DNA of 64,000 nt. Source: Pampus argenteus. Its lineage: Eukaryota > Chordata > Actinopteri > Scombriformes > Stromateidae. Under the pieces are notes generated by a model. That model worked only from the letters and a program-made list of their open reading frames with translations. It was not told the origin of the DNA and made no database searches. The first letter of the stretch is position 1; every line of letters begins with the position of its first letter. This document shows positions 47,301-57,800 of this stretch, one piece after another. A program made the position numbers and the translations under genes. The stretch lies in assembly GCA_036937835.1 (NCBI GenBank), contig CM072879.1, positions 2,912,001-2,976,000 of the forward strand. The letters are read 5' to 3'.

Positions 47301-47595
47301 CCGGCTGTTTGTTTGTTGGGCAAAGAATCACTACTGTAAGCCAGGCTCAACACAGTCCTGCTCTCAATGAACCGTGGGCCCTTTCACCTTTGTTTATAGC
47401 TTTAAGGGTCTGCAACCACCAGACAGAACATGCTACTGTACCTCATAGGTCCTTTCCAGGGAGCAAAGGCTCCACCCAACACCTGTGTCTGCTTTTCAGG
47501 TCCTCTTTTAGCTAATTTGGTTTTCATGTGACATTTGTTGTTCAAAGGATCAACAGAAGAGGAATTACATATACATAGAAACCTAATGAAACGAA
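44356..47595. other. intergenic, no gene recognised
   Basis: Mostly AT-rich unique-looking sequence. The minus-strand frame at 44370-44678 and others lack motifs. A candidate arhgef2 alternative first exon is noted at 46491-46541. Confidence 0.4.
46491..46541 (-). CDS. candidate alternative first exon of arhgef2
   Basis: ATG at 46541-46539 opens MFISFNSSQTTLNRDNK and ends on phase 0 at a clean AAG/GTGAGC donor, which would join in frame to arhgef2 exon 2 ([10 protein letters not shown]). There is no homology evidence for the 17 residues. Alternative N-termini are known for ARHGEF2. Confidence 0.22.
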
Positions 47596-47599
47596 CCTC

Positions 47600-47715
47600 A
47601 TAGAACATCTCTGGAGGGATCTGAAAATGTACCAACGCTCCACATCCAACCTGATGGAGCTCCAGAGGTTCTATAAAGAGGAATGAGCCAAACTGACCAA
47701 AGATGGGTGAGCCAA
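47600..47715 (+). pseudogene. Tc1-like transposase C-terminal fragment
   Basis: The plus strand reads IEHLWRDLKMYQRSTSNLME, then LQRFYKEE, a stop, and AKLTKDG. This matches the end of Tc1 transposases (the last acidic catalytic residue is the Glu of IEHLWRDLK). Only this tail remains. Confidence 0.7.
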
Positions 47716-49330
47716 GATTGTGACTTCATATTCTAAACCTACTTATATACTTATGTATATATTATATTTATATTCTTTATTTCTAATGAATTTAGAAATA
47801 TTTATAAAAAAAAAACAAACAAACTAAAAAAAACAAAACTTTTTAAGTAAAAAAAAGATTTTTGAGGAAAAAAATGAATCTATTTTGGAATAAGACTATA
47901 ACATAATAAAATGTGGAAAAAGTGAAGCGCTGTGAATACTGTCTGTACCTCTTTTCTTCCCATGTGTCTGTTTTTTCAATGTTTCTACCAACAAATGTGT
48001 TCTTGGAGCTTCTCACTAGAAAAAAAACAACCTTCTACTTCCCTGCTGGAAAAAATAATTTTGTTGGACACAAACTCTTTCGGATGTTTTTCAAGAAAGA
48101 GACATAAAACCTGTTTTCCTCACATTTCTCCTGTTTTCAATCCCTCAGTGGGATGATGCGAAGCTCAGTGTCCTGTTTTCATGACTCATGAACCGTGACA
48201 GGTGACAGGTGTGTTACAGTCTTTTCAGCAGCTAAGCTTGTCATTAAGGTTTTTGGAGCTTCAGTGTTTAGTATGGAACTGGCATGTTTGGTCCCAGTAA
48301 TAAGCCTATTTGTTTTTGAAGTGTTGGATTCTGGTCCGGCGAGTGTTTCCCCATGCAGAGTGACTGTGTTTCCAGCATTATTTAACTTTGTATTGAGTGA
48401 TTTGTCAGAATGACTGTTTTTTTTTGGGTGCTTTAACTCTGCCTCTAAGAGCTTTGTTTCTTCTTCTTTCCCCGTGGAGAATGATGGAGGCTGCAGTGGA
48501 AAATATACTGTAAGTGAAGCAGTCGCATCACACTGAACTGATGTAACAGTCTACATGAGTCGCATGTTTTGATGTGAAAACGTCGGTCTCATGTTACTCT
48601 AAACTATTCTATACAAAGAGCAATGAAAGTCGGGAATCTCAGGAAAATCTGGAAGGTTGTCAAGTACGCAGTTGACAAATAAAGAGTCATGTTCCCACAG
48701 CCACTGTGGGTTAGTTGAGTCTTCCATGATAGAAGGAGACATGTGTTTTTACAGTTGTCTGTTTTTCCAGAAATGCATTCCAAAACTTTGCAGGATTTAT
48801 TCATTTGGAGCTGGCTTTAATGAGAACTAGGTATTTTTCCTCCGGGGTAGTAAAAGCTCTGAGAGTTTCTATGGTAGAAACATTGAAAAAACAGACATGT
48901 GAAGAAACAAGGTTTTTGTCTGTCTTTCTAAGCATTTCCTTAAACACATTTCAATATCGCCAAATGCTGTGTTTTGTAAAGATAGAGTAATATATACAAA
49001 CAAAACCATGACTGACATCATATTTAAATGTAATTCAATGTTTATAAAAAAAGAAATCTTCTGGCACCTGTTTGTATTGCAGCGATGAAAAATTGCATTT
49101 TTCTTAGCGAGGAGAACACAATATATATAATATATTTACTAATATTTAACAATCCCGAGCAGGAAGACAATTGGGCTCTGTCCAAGGAGGAAGGTGGGAA
49201 TCTCTGGACTCAGGTGGAGACAGAGACAGCTGCATGTTGATTTAGCAACAACAGGCTTCTCGGAGGTCACTGCTGCAGCACTACCACAGTACACCAGGTG
49301 ACATATCTAAGAGAAAGGGAAAAACCTAAG
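47716..49330. other. intergenic, no gene recognised
   Basis: Low-complexity A-rich stretch at 47800-47880, otherwise unremarkable. A short plus-strand ATG with a nearby GTAAGT (48480-48512) was considered and rejected as an exon. Confidence 0.4.
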
Positions 49331-49335
49331 GAGGC

Positions 49336-50290
49336 TTGCAGATAAGTCCGGTCATAGCGGTCCAAGCTACACTTCTACATCTGCAGGTAGAACTCCCACC
49401 CAGGACTGTAATCACCCCAGTAACCACATCAGAGGGTTCATCAAAAAGTTGCATAAGAGGAGGAGCAACAGAAACCGAGCTGTGGAGCCAGAAACACCTT
49501 CAAGAAGACAAGAGGCTCCTGTATAAGAACACGCACATCAGGTGCAGGACAACAAGAAGATGGGTTTTTGACGGTAAGGATCATCTGACTTGTTCAGCAG
49601 CTGGTTGCCAGTGAGAATCTGGAGACTGGGGTCGAACTCTGTAAGCCTCAGTCAGCAGACCACAGCACATCCCCTCATCCCCCCCCCATTATCTCCTCAA
49701 GTCCACCTTTCATGACAGACTTTGGAGTGCACCAATTGGAGATCACTAAGATTAATGTGGATTTGGTGTGTACAAATGCAAAGACAATGTTGGACTTTGG
49801 ATGGTGCAGCTCTCTTATCTAGAATCATGGCTGAGTTTATTAGCAGCAACCATGACAAACCAGAGTTGAGGCCAGGAGGCAGAGCTGCAGTCCCACATGT
49901 GCTTCCCACCCAAAAAACCCAAAGAAACTCTTACTGCTCCCTCACCTCTGAATTCAATTCACTCTGAAGTAAAACTGTATGTAATAAAAATGAACATCAC
50001 TACAACAGAGTTGGAGAATTAAATTTGGACTCCAACATTAGGTCTCTGTCATCTAAAGGTGTATTAGTGATAATCTAATATCAGATTTTAATATTCACAT
50101 GGACGTTGATCATGATGCCTTAGCACTGTGTTTATCTCATTATTAGACTCAGTGTGATTGAACCCACTCACTGCCTTAACCACACCCCCAGCTTGTTCTG
50201 GTGTATGGCAGCAAAGTATTTAATAATCTTTTCACAGAATTATTGGATCATTATTTAATAACTTTTGAATTCCTATTCTCAGTACAACTA
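49336..50290 (+). mobile_element. CR1/L2-like LINE copy E, 5' region with deletion
   Basis: The block GGATGGTGCAGCTCTCTTAT (about 49799-49818) and the following Met-Ala-Glu-Phe-Ile frame match the 5' region of copies A and C. The segment 50090-50250 is nearly identical to 43290-43470 of copy D (endonuclease end). The RT is absent. The upstream frame at 49336-49614 may be ORF1 of this element, but this is not shown. Confidence 0.65.
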
Positions 50291-50362
50291 GGACAACTGG
50301 CTTTGCGCTGCTTCCTTCTGTCCACCTGTTCACCAAATTACCACATGGGCAGCCATATGAAG

Positions 50363-50435
50363 GTTTCCGTAGTGTAGTGGTTATCACGTTCGCCTCACAC
50401 GCGAAAGGTCCCCGGTTCGAAACCGGGCGGAAACA
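50363..50435 (+). tRNA. tRNA-Val (anticodon CAC)
   Basis: A 73-nt cloverleaf with acceptor stem GTTTCCG / CGGAAAC plus discriminator A, D-arm with an intact A box (TAGTGTAGTGGTTAT), anticodon loop CTCACAC (anticodon CAC at 50396-50398) with a 5-bp TTCGC/GCGAA stem, and T-arm CCCGG TTCGAAA CCGGG with a perfect B box. No intron. All stems pair. The downstream pol III terminator is weak (TTTCT at once, TTTT about 40 bases on). It is flanked by LINE debris. Confidence 0.95.
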
Positions 50436-50474
50436 TTTCTTTACTACTTATCCCTACAAACACACAAATCATCG

Positions 50475-50876
50475 TTTTCATCAAGGACCCCACCCATCCC
50501 CAACACAGACTGTTCACTCTCCTCCCCTCAGGTGGAGGTTCATATTCTCCTTCAGATTCAGATTCTCTTTCTTCTCCTCAGCCATCAGACTTAACAGCTG
50601 ACAGGAGTCTGCAACAATATAACTTAAACTAATCGTTTAACTACCTCACACAGCTGAGACTGTGTCAAGAGCAGAGTCATAATCTGGCTACTTACAGTTT
50701 ATATTTATATTGTTTGTGTTATTTTATCTTAACTTTAATACCTGTTTTTTTTATTCTTATTGATAAGACATCCATGTGGGACAGCAAGTAAGAATTTCAT
50801 TGTACAGAGAGACTTGTTTCTACACTGTGCAATAAACACTTTGATTGATTGAATCGATTGATTGATTGAAGACAAG
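50475..50876 (+). mobile_element. Rex1-like LINE 3' end with ATTG tail
   Basis: Starts with FIKDPTHPQHRLFTLLPSGG in frame, like the fragment at 6300. It ends with GAATTTCATTGTACAGAGAG, then AATAAACACTTTGATTGATT and an ATTG repeat at about 50850-50876, the standard 3' signature of Rex1-type elements. Confidence 0.75.
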
Positions 50877-50916
50877 TCAAGACAAACTGATCACACATCC
50901 AAAAGTGTTTAAGACA

Positions 50917-50922
50917 TTTATT
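50917..50922 (-). terminator. stx12: candidate poly(A) signal of the syntaxin gene
   Basis: AATAAA on the minus strand about 850 bases past the stop codon at 51771, just before the LINE tail. It implies an 850-base 3' UTR. Confidence 0.4.
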
Positions 50923-51770
50923 ATGCATACTGACAGGAGTCATAGAAATCAATTAAAATGTTTTACTTGAAGACTGGAGTTGCATTTTTGAGACTCAAGG
51001 TTATTAGCAGAATATAATGCAGCACTTTGTAATATTTACAAACATGGATATTGAATGACAATATTAATCTGTTAGATCCTTCAGTTTACAACGTTTATAT
51101 TACAATCATGGCTGCCATCACCAGCAGGAGTCGTCCAAGTCCCATGTTTAAGTTTCTGTGAAGGCCAGGAGCTGCAGCACAGCTCACAGTAGTGTTAGTT
51201 CAGATCTGCGACACACAGGTGGTTTCACACAGCCTGACAACATTCACCTGAGCAACACAACCTCACACTCTGGCACTCCACACACTTAATATCAGAAGGT
51301 TCAACAACAACAAGAAAAAAATAATTTACAGTCCTAAAAAAAACACATTAATTTCCTTTAACAAGCCTTGTTTCTTTTTTCATTGAGTCATTGTGTCAAT
51401 CATTCCCAATAATATTTTGATATTTGAAATACAGTGACGGCTAGTGTTAGTGCAGTAAATAAGAAAAAAAAATGAATGAAGCAAATTAAGGAATCTTAGA
51501 TCTTAAATCACTCTCCTACACCACCTCGGTTCTTCATCTTCTCCTTGACCCGTTTAAATAGGATATTACAGCTATTTTACAAAACCGGACATGATCAGTA
51601 CAGATGAGTGTTTTTAACACCGAACGTCCCTCTGCACAGATCCACTCCCGTCTACCTCGGTGAAGTGATCCAGCCTCTATTTGCTCTTCATTGATTCCAA
51701 ACAGGTACTTGCAGGTGGGAGGGAGCCAGAGTAAAATATAGTCGTGGCACAATGCAAGTGTAGAGGGAAC

Positions 51771-51866
51771 TTAATTGCCAGCCACTTGCCAGATAATAAT
51801 GCCTAGTATGACAAGCACAATGGAACAAACCATAGCGAGGATACACATCTTCTTCCGGGACTTTTG
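51771..51866 (-). CDS. stx12: stx12 exon 9 (residues 239-269, membrane anchor and stop)
   Basis: Reads [20 protein letters not shown] and then [11 protein letters not shown], with TAA at 51773-51771. Basic QKSRKK followed by a 19-residue hydrophobic span is the tail anchor. Confidence 0.97.
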   Translation of the reverse strand, partial: QKSRKKMCILAMVCSIVLVILGIIIWQVAGN

Positions 51867-54800
51867 CTGTGAAAAAGAAAGCAGAGACAAGTTGGATTGT
51901 TGGCAGGGAATTCTCCATCTATATTGGTGAAGCTAAATGTATCTGAATGGAGGAAAAAGGAAGAAATTATCTTTTAAATGAACACATGGGGGGTCCAGGT
52001 ATGGGCCTATATGAGGTCCTAGAAATTCACCCCTGCAACCATCAAGTCCCAAAACACAGTAACAGCTCCTGTCTGTGTGTAGTGATTGTCCAATCAGGAA
52101 ACTACAGTAACTTACTATAACCATTAGATAGGCTCCGTTCAGCAGGCTATATGTGCTCCATGTGTGCAGTAATGCCACTACAGCAAATACTGTGAGATAA
52201 TGCATTTAAGCGGCAAACTGTATAAATAACCTTGAGAAACAAAATTAGCTACTAAAATATATACTGTATTTTTCGGACTATAAGTCGCATCTAAAATCAT
52301 TAGATTTTCTCAAAATTTCACAGTGCGCCTTATAATCCAGTGTGTCTTATGTATGAACTTTGGTTGTGTTTACTAACTCGAACTGATTTTATGTTGTACA
52401 CATTATGGCTAATAACGTATTACTCCGCGAGTCAGGAGCCTCACAGAGGCCGGAATCATCACTGAACAGCCCGGTGACAGCAACGAGAAAAATTTATGAT
52501 TTTCGATGCGACTTATAGTCTGAAAAATACGGTATTATTATTTTTTATTTTGTTTGTTTTATGTTAAACCAAAATATCTTTCATGACTTTCAAAGTTCTT
52601 GAAATTTTCCAGATTGACTGACCTTGACAGTAGTGGAATAGGGCTATTTGCTGTACACCAACACCAACTCAATATGGAATCACGTAGTAACATACATACC
52701 ACATATTGTCTAATGTGACACACAGTGAGAGACCAACATACTAAAGCACTGACACCGAAACAGAGCCCAGAGGGACTGCTGTAGACTCACCTGGTAGTAG
52801 GCAGCTCTCTGGAGCTGGTCTGTTCCTCGTTCTACATGAACCTCAGCATTCTCCACGTTTGCCTCGATGCTGTCTGCAGAACAGCACAAACAGCAAGATC
52901 AGCAGTGGAACAGTGGAAACAGTTGAGGTTTTGTAGCATTCACAATACAATAAAAATAGAGAACTCCACCCTTGCATAACCACCTGCTCTCTGAATTTCT
53001 GCCAAGCCCTACGTCTACTTCAGTTAGTGATGAACAGAAAAAAAGGATTCAGTTGGGAAAATTACAGCATTAGCGATTAAAACATTTAATACGCACTAGG
53101 TTAACATTTTTCTGACAAGTAATCTATTGTGTTTGTATGAATAATGTTGTGAGTGACATTACTGGAGGTACTGACGTATCTGACTGAGAGACTGCTGTTC
53201 ACGTCCCATCTGTTTGTTTTTGTTAACGATCATGATCATTTATTAACATTAAAATAGTTTTAGTTTCCTAAACTAAATGTTAAGCATAGATCAGGTAGAT
53301 CAGAAAAGGTCATATGAATCATTTCTTGATAAACATTATTTCTGCTATTCTGTGCGATTACATGTGCAGAACAGTTCATTTAACTCAGCTAAAAATAAAA
53401 GCCTTTATTACAGACAAAAACTGTTAACATAAAAAAACAACAGAAAATAAAGATTTCCTGAGACAGTTGATTCAAATGCAACACTTGCTCTCTGTTTTAC
53501 CTGTTGTCATGGTAATTCAGGTGACACATATGAAACATCTTATAAGATAAATTGTTATATTAATATTTTCTGTTGTGGTAGATTCATGCTGCTGATCGTG
53601 GGGGTTTGAATGAAAAATAAAAGGACTGGTTGCTGTGATTGGTTTTCCGGCGCTACTCACCAATCATTTCTCCCTGATCATGGATCATCACTGCCAGGTC
53701 CTTGAAGATTTGGTTGACATCCATGATGTCCGACTGAAACAAAGAGAGACGAACAAAAGGCTGGAATCAGCTGTGATCCCACCACATGACAGTGGAGTGG
53801 GAAGCCGGTGATATGGCTAAACATCTTCCACTGTGTCCTGCTATGTATTAATATTACAAACAGTGAGCAGAGGCTGACCTCCAGCTGTCTGATGTTGGTT
53901 TCTCTCTCCTTGATGAGCTCCAGGTCCTCCTCTGTGATGGCATCCTCCTCTGTCTGGATGCTCAACTGACCCCAGTCATCTTGACTTTACAGAAACCAGA
54001 TAACATTTAAAAACATGGAACAATGTGTGAACACACACTGTTCAACTATTAAAGCAGTATACCGAAAATGCCTCCAAATTCTGGCAATTAACTAAAGCTT
54101 CTCTTCCTTCGTGCTGAGGTGGAAAGTGATAGACTTGCTACTCAATGACAGGTGTGATGCGCAGACCGCATCCAAAGGCCTGTTGTTACGATGCAGCCAT
54201 TGACAGAGATAAGAAAGCCATGCACTACTTAGAAGCAGAGTTAGTTATGTACTGGTGGTGACAGTGGTGGTTGTATGTTTAAGAAGCTCCAACGGTGAGA
54301 GAAGGTGCCCCAGACTGTTACTCCTCTCTGCATCCATGCAGAGAAGGTGATGGGTCCCTTATTGATTTTAAAAATGCTGTTATGTCAGACAAGCGTGAGA
54401 GTAGGAGATAGTTTGAGGTGAAGTATGTCATTTACGTTCCACAGGCAGTGGTTGGTATTTATTCAAGGAAACCTTGAATGAATGACAGTCACTTACTTTT
54501 CAAAGGAAACAAGCTTTTCATCCCGAGAGCCATCTTCAGGCTGAAAGAAAAGAAAAATGCTGATATTAAATCTGCAATACTGCATCATTAATGCAACTGC
54601 ACTGTGTGAGTGTGTATATACATACAGTAGCAGTCAGTTTGGATAAAAACATTTTTTAAATTATTTTTGTAGAATAATGCTGCACATATCAAAACTATGA
54701 AAAAACACCTGCCATTATGTAGTAAACCATTATATTAACCTATTGAAACTGGAAAATCTATAGCCATAGAGAGGCATTCAATGTCAGATTACATCAGAAC

Positions 54801-57800
54801 TTAAACTCAAACTTTCTGGATGAACAACATTGAGTATAAACAAATAGAGGTGAGCATTTCTTGCACTGTGTACTTGTTTTCTTATAGGACTTTAAACCTG
54901 TGGTGTGGGTCACTAAATTACACTTACAGTAGTCTTTGTTAAGGATGTTCATCTTGATTATCAGGTATGTTTCACACGGACTAACAACACAGTGTACTGG
55001 AGTAAAAGACTAAAAGAATCAGTACTAAATCAATCATAGGATTCCCACCACAAATGTTTATGATCAAGGTCATGGTGGGTGCTGCTATACCGGAGTTCTA
55101 TTAAGTGTCCCAAATATTTCGTTCACCCATTTAACATACACACATCAATACTAATGTGTGTTTCTCCGATACATCATCCCAGTGATTATGAGTAATGTTG
55201 TTCATGCCTTTGCCCAGTTACAGTACACTCCCTCACACTCTTATCACAGCCCACATGACTAACATGTTTCACCAGCACAACTTGTTTTGAACTCCGTGTT
55301 TTCATGTCACTGTCCATCCATCATCTGTGATGTGAAAATGCAGACTGCTGTTGGTTTTTCTTAATAAAACACAATCGCAGAATTCATGCAGCTACTTTGG
55401 CTCACCACTACCAGAGCACTACTTCACTGTAGGTGACAACGAAGAAGAAACGCAAGCAAAATAAGCCTTGAGCAGCTGCCGTCACACTCTCCATGTCCAT
55501 GCTGGAAACAGTCTGCTGCAGCTTTGACAGCCATGTGTGTGTTCATCAAGTTAAAGGCCCCACTAAACAGAGGTTAGTGCATTTTTTAGCTTCCATACTG
55601 TGACTTCCCAGTGAAACAGAATATTTGAGGGGGGGGTACAGTTATAAAATCCTTCACATCTGATTACTTGCACACTTCACTTGTTAAACAGTTGTTTCAC
55701 ACTGTAGAGCCCTCTATGATACATCACTCAGTGCTACTGACTTATGCCAACACCAAGTCTGCAAAACAGAGATTAGATAGAGGACATGACTCATATAAAT
55801 CACTACTCACTCATTACTGTAGTTACTACCACTGACTCAGTACTTACTTGTAGGCGGGATCCAGCTCTTGCTCTGGCTACTGACTCCTTCTCCTTCTCTG
55901 CTGCACGCCGCTGGACTGCTTGGAAGTTGTTGAGAGCTGCTGAGAAATCATTCATGAGCCGTTCCCTCTGGATCTTCTGCTGTCTCTGAACACCACAGAG
56001 CAGAAAGAGACAAAGATGGTGTGACACCAGTTAGAAAAACAAGGAAAAAAAGATAAAGAGGGCAACACTTTAGACTTTTTTTAACATGCCAAAAGTTACA
56101 GTCATGTGTACAATTTTATTAAAATCAGAATGTTACATACTTGTAGATTCCCTATATCGGTCTTAAGAGGGAATCCTCGTCCAATCAGACTGACTGACTC
56201 AAATCTTTTTTAAAATCTTTACAGTTAAATCTTTTTACTGGGGTTTATTTTCATTTACACTTCTAGATATGTTGTATTGGTGTGCAAGCAAACAGTGTTG
56301 ACAAGCCTGGACTGAACTCTGGCCACATGGGTGTTGGTGAGACTTATTGTGACTGAATGTTTTTTTAATGGTTGTGCTGCTTCAACGAGCCCCAGAAGGC
56401 AAAGTCACACAGGACAGAGAGGGCATGCCCACCCAGAATTCTTCAAGGTTTCAAGCCCCAAAGGTTTAGAACCCTTCTAAGTTTGTGCTGGTTTATTAGG
56501 ATCCAAACCCCAAATGAATTACTGTCCTCTCGTCTTCTGGTGTTCTTCACTGTTGCAGGTACGGCTGGTGGAGGGAGGAGAGGCTGGTTTGTCTCAGCCT
56601 GCAGCTAAGTTTACTAGAATTTGTCTAAGCTAAACAATTAGATTTTATTTTAGCTTGTTTGTAACAATTTGCCATTAGCCAAGCTAGTACGCTGCCCCTG
56701 CGTTAAAACTGTGGCGGTGGAAGAGACTGCGGACAGAGCAGATTAAAATACTGCTTTACTACATGTTTCCATTTTTATGCTTGTCAAAACATTCTTTACA
56801 TGAAATCTCCATCAATTATCACATACAATCACAGTTATAACCATAAGTACTTATTATCTCATAATCAATAATTTCTATTACTTATCATATCAGACTATAT
56901 GCTTCTCCTTGTTGGTAGCTTGTGTAATTTGCATTCTTCTTATTTTAACTTTACTGGGGACTGCGTTGTAACTGGGTTTGTTACTTAATTTACGGCGTAT
57001 TCTTCTCTTACGAGGCCGGTCTGATTTATTTCCTGTCTCACCTGTGGCTTGAGCTGGGCCTCGATTTACTTGACAGTTATCACTAACTGCAGAGGTTCAC
57101 TCCTGCCATGTTCATTGCACATTAGTTACACTAACTTTAATAAATGCAAACTGATACTTACTTGCTCTGAGGGTGATGAAGGCAAAGGGATTGAGCCCAG
57201 TTCTTTCAGGTTCTTGTTGACTTCTTTTGCAAGCTGGTTGGTATAATGTTGTATCTGCTGCCTGTGGAAACAACAGTTCAGAATGACAACCTGATGGGCT
57301 CCATACTAACAGCATAAACATGTCAGTAATGAATTTAATTATATTCATATCATACTTCTGATGTGGTTAAAGAGACAACATAAAACTGCAAAACGTAGAG
57401 CTGCTTTAAATGCAAACAGACACAGATTTGATACTGTTATGTTCTTGAAATATTTGGATTAACTATAATAATACTAAATAACACTGATTAACTTGTTTGT
57501 ATTTGTATTGCATTTGACTAAACTAAAGTGTGCTTTAGTGACTGTGTGTGTTTGGCAGAGATAAGAAACAATGCAGGAGTTACTGGAGATAAGGTTGATA
57601 CATACAGTCGGTCCTGGAGTTCACTGGTGTCCTGTCTGGTCCCCAGCTGGTTCACCATACTCTTGATCTGAGCAGCTATAAAGGGGAACAGTGAGAATCT
57701 GAGTGAAACAGGCAGAAACAGGTAATATGGCTAAACATATCATGCAATTTATAAGCTTTGATTAAATGGCTTTACAAAAGGATTGTTCTAATCAGAATAT

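Noticed and set aside
48480..48512. Plus-strand ATG with GTAAGT a few codons later as a first exon
   Set aside because: About ten codons, no downstream partner exon recognised, and no support for a plus-strand gene.
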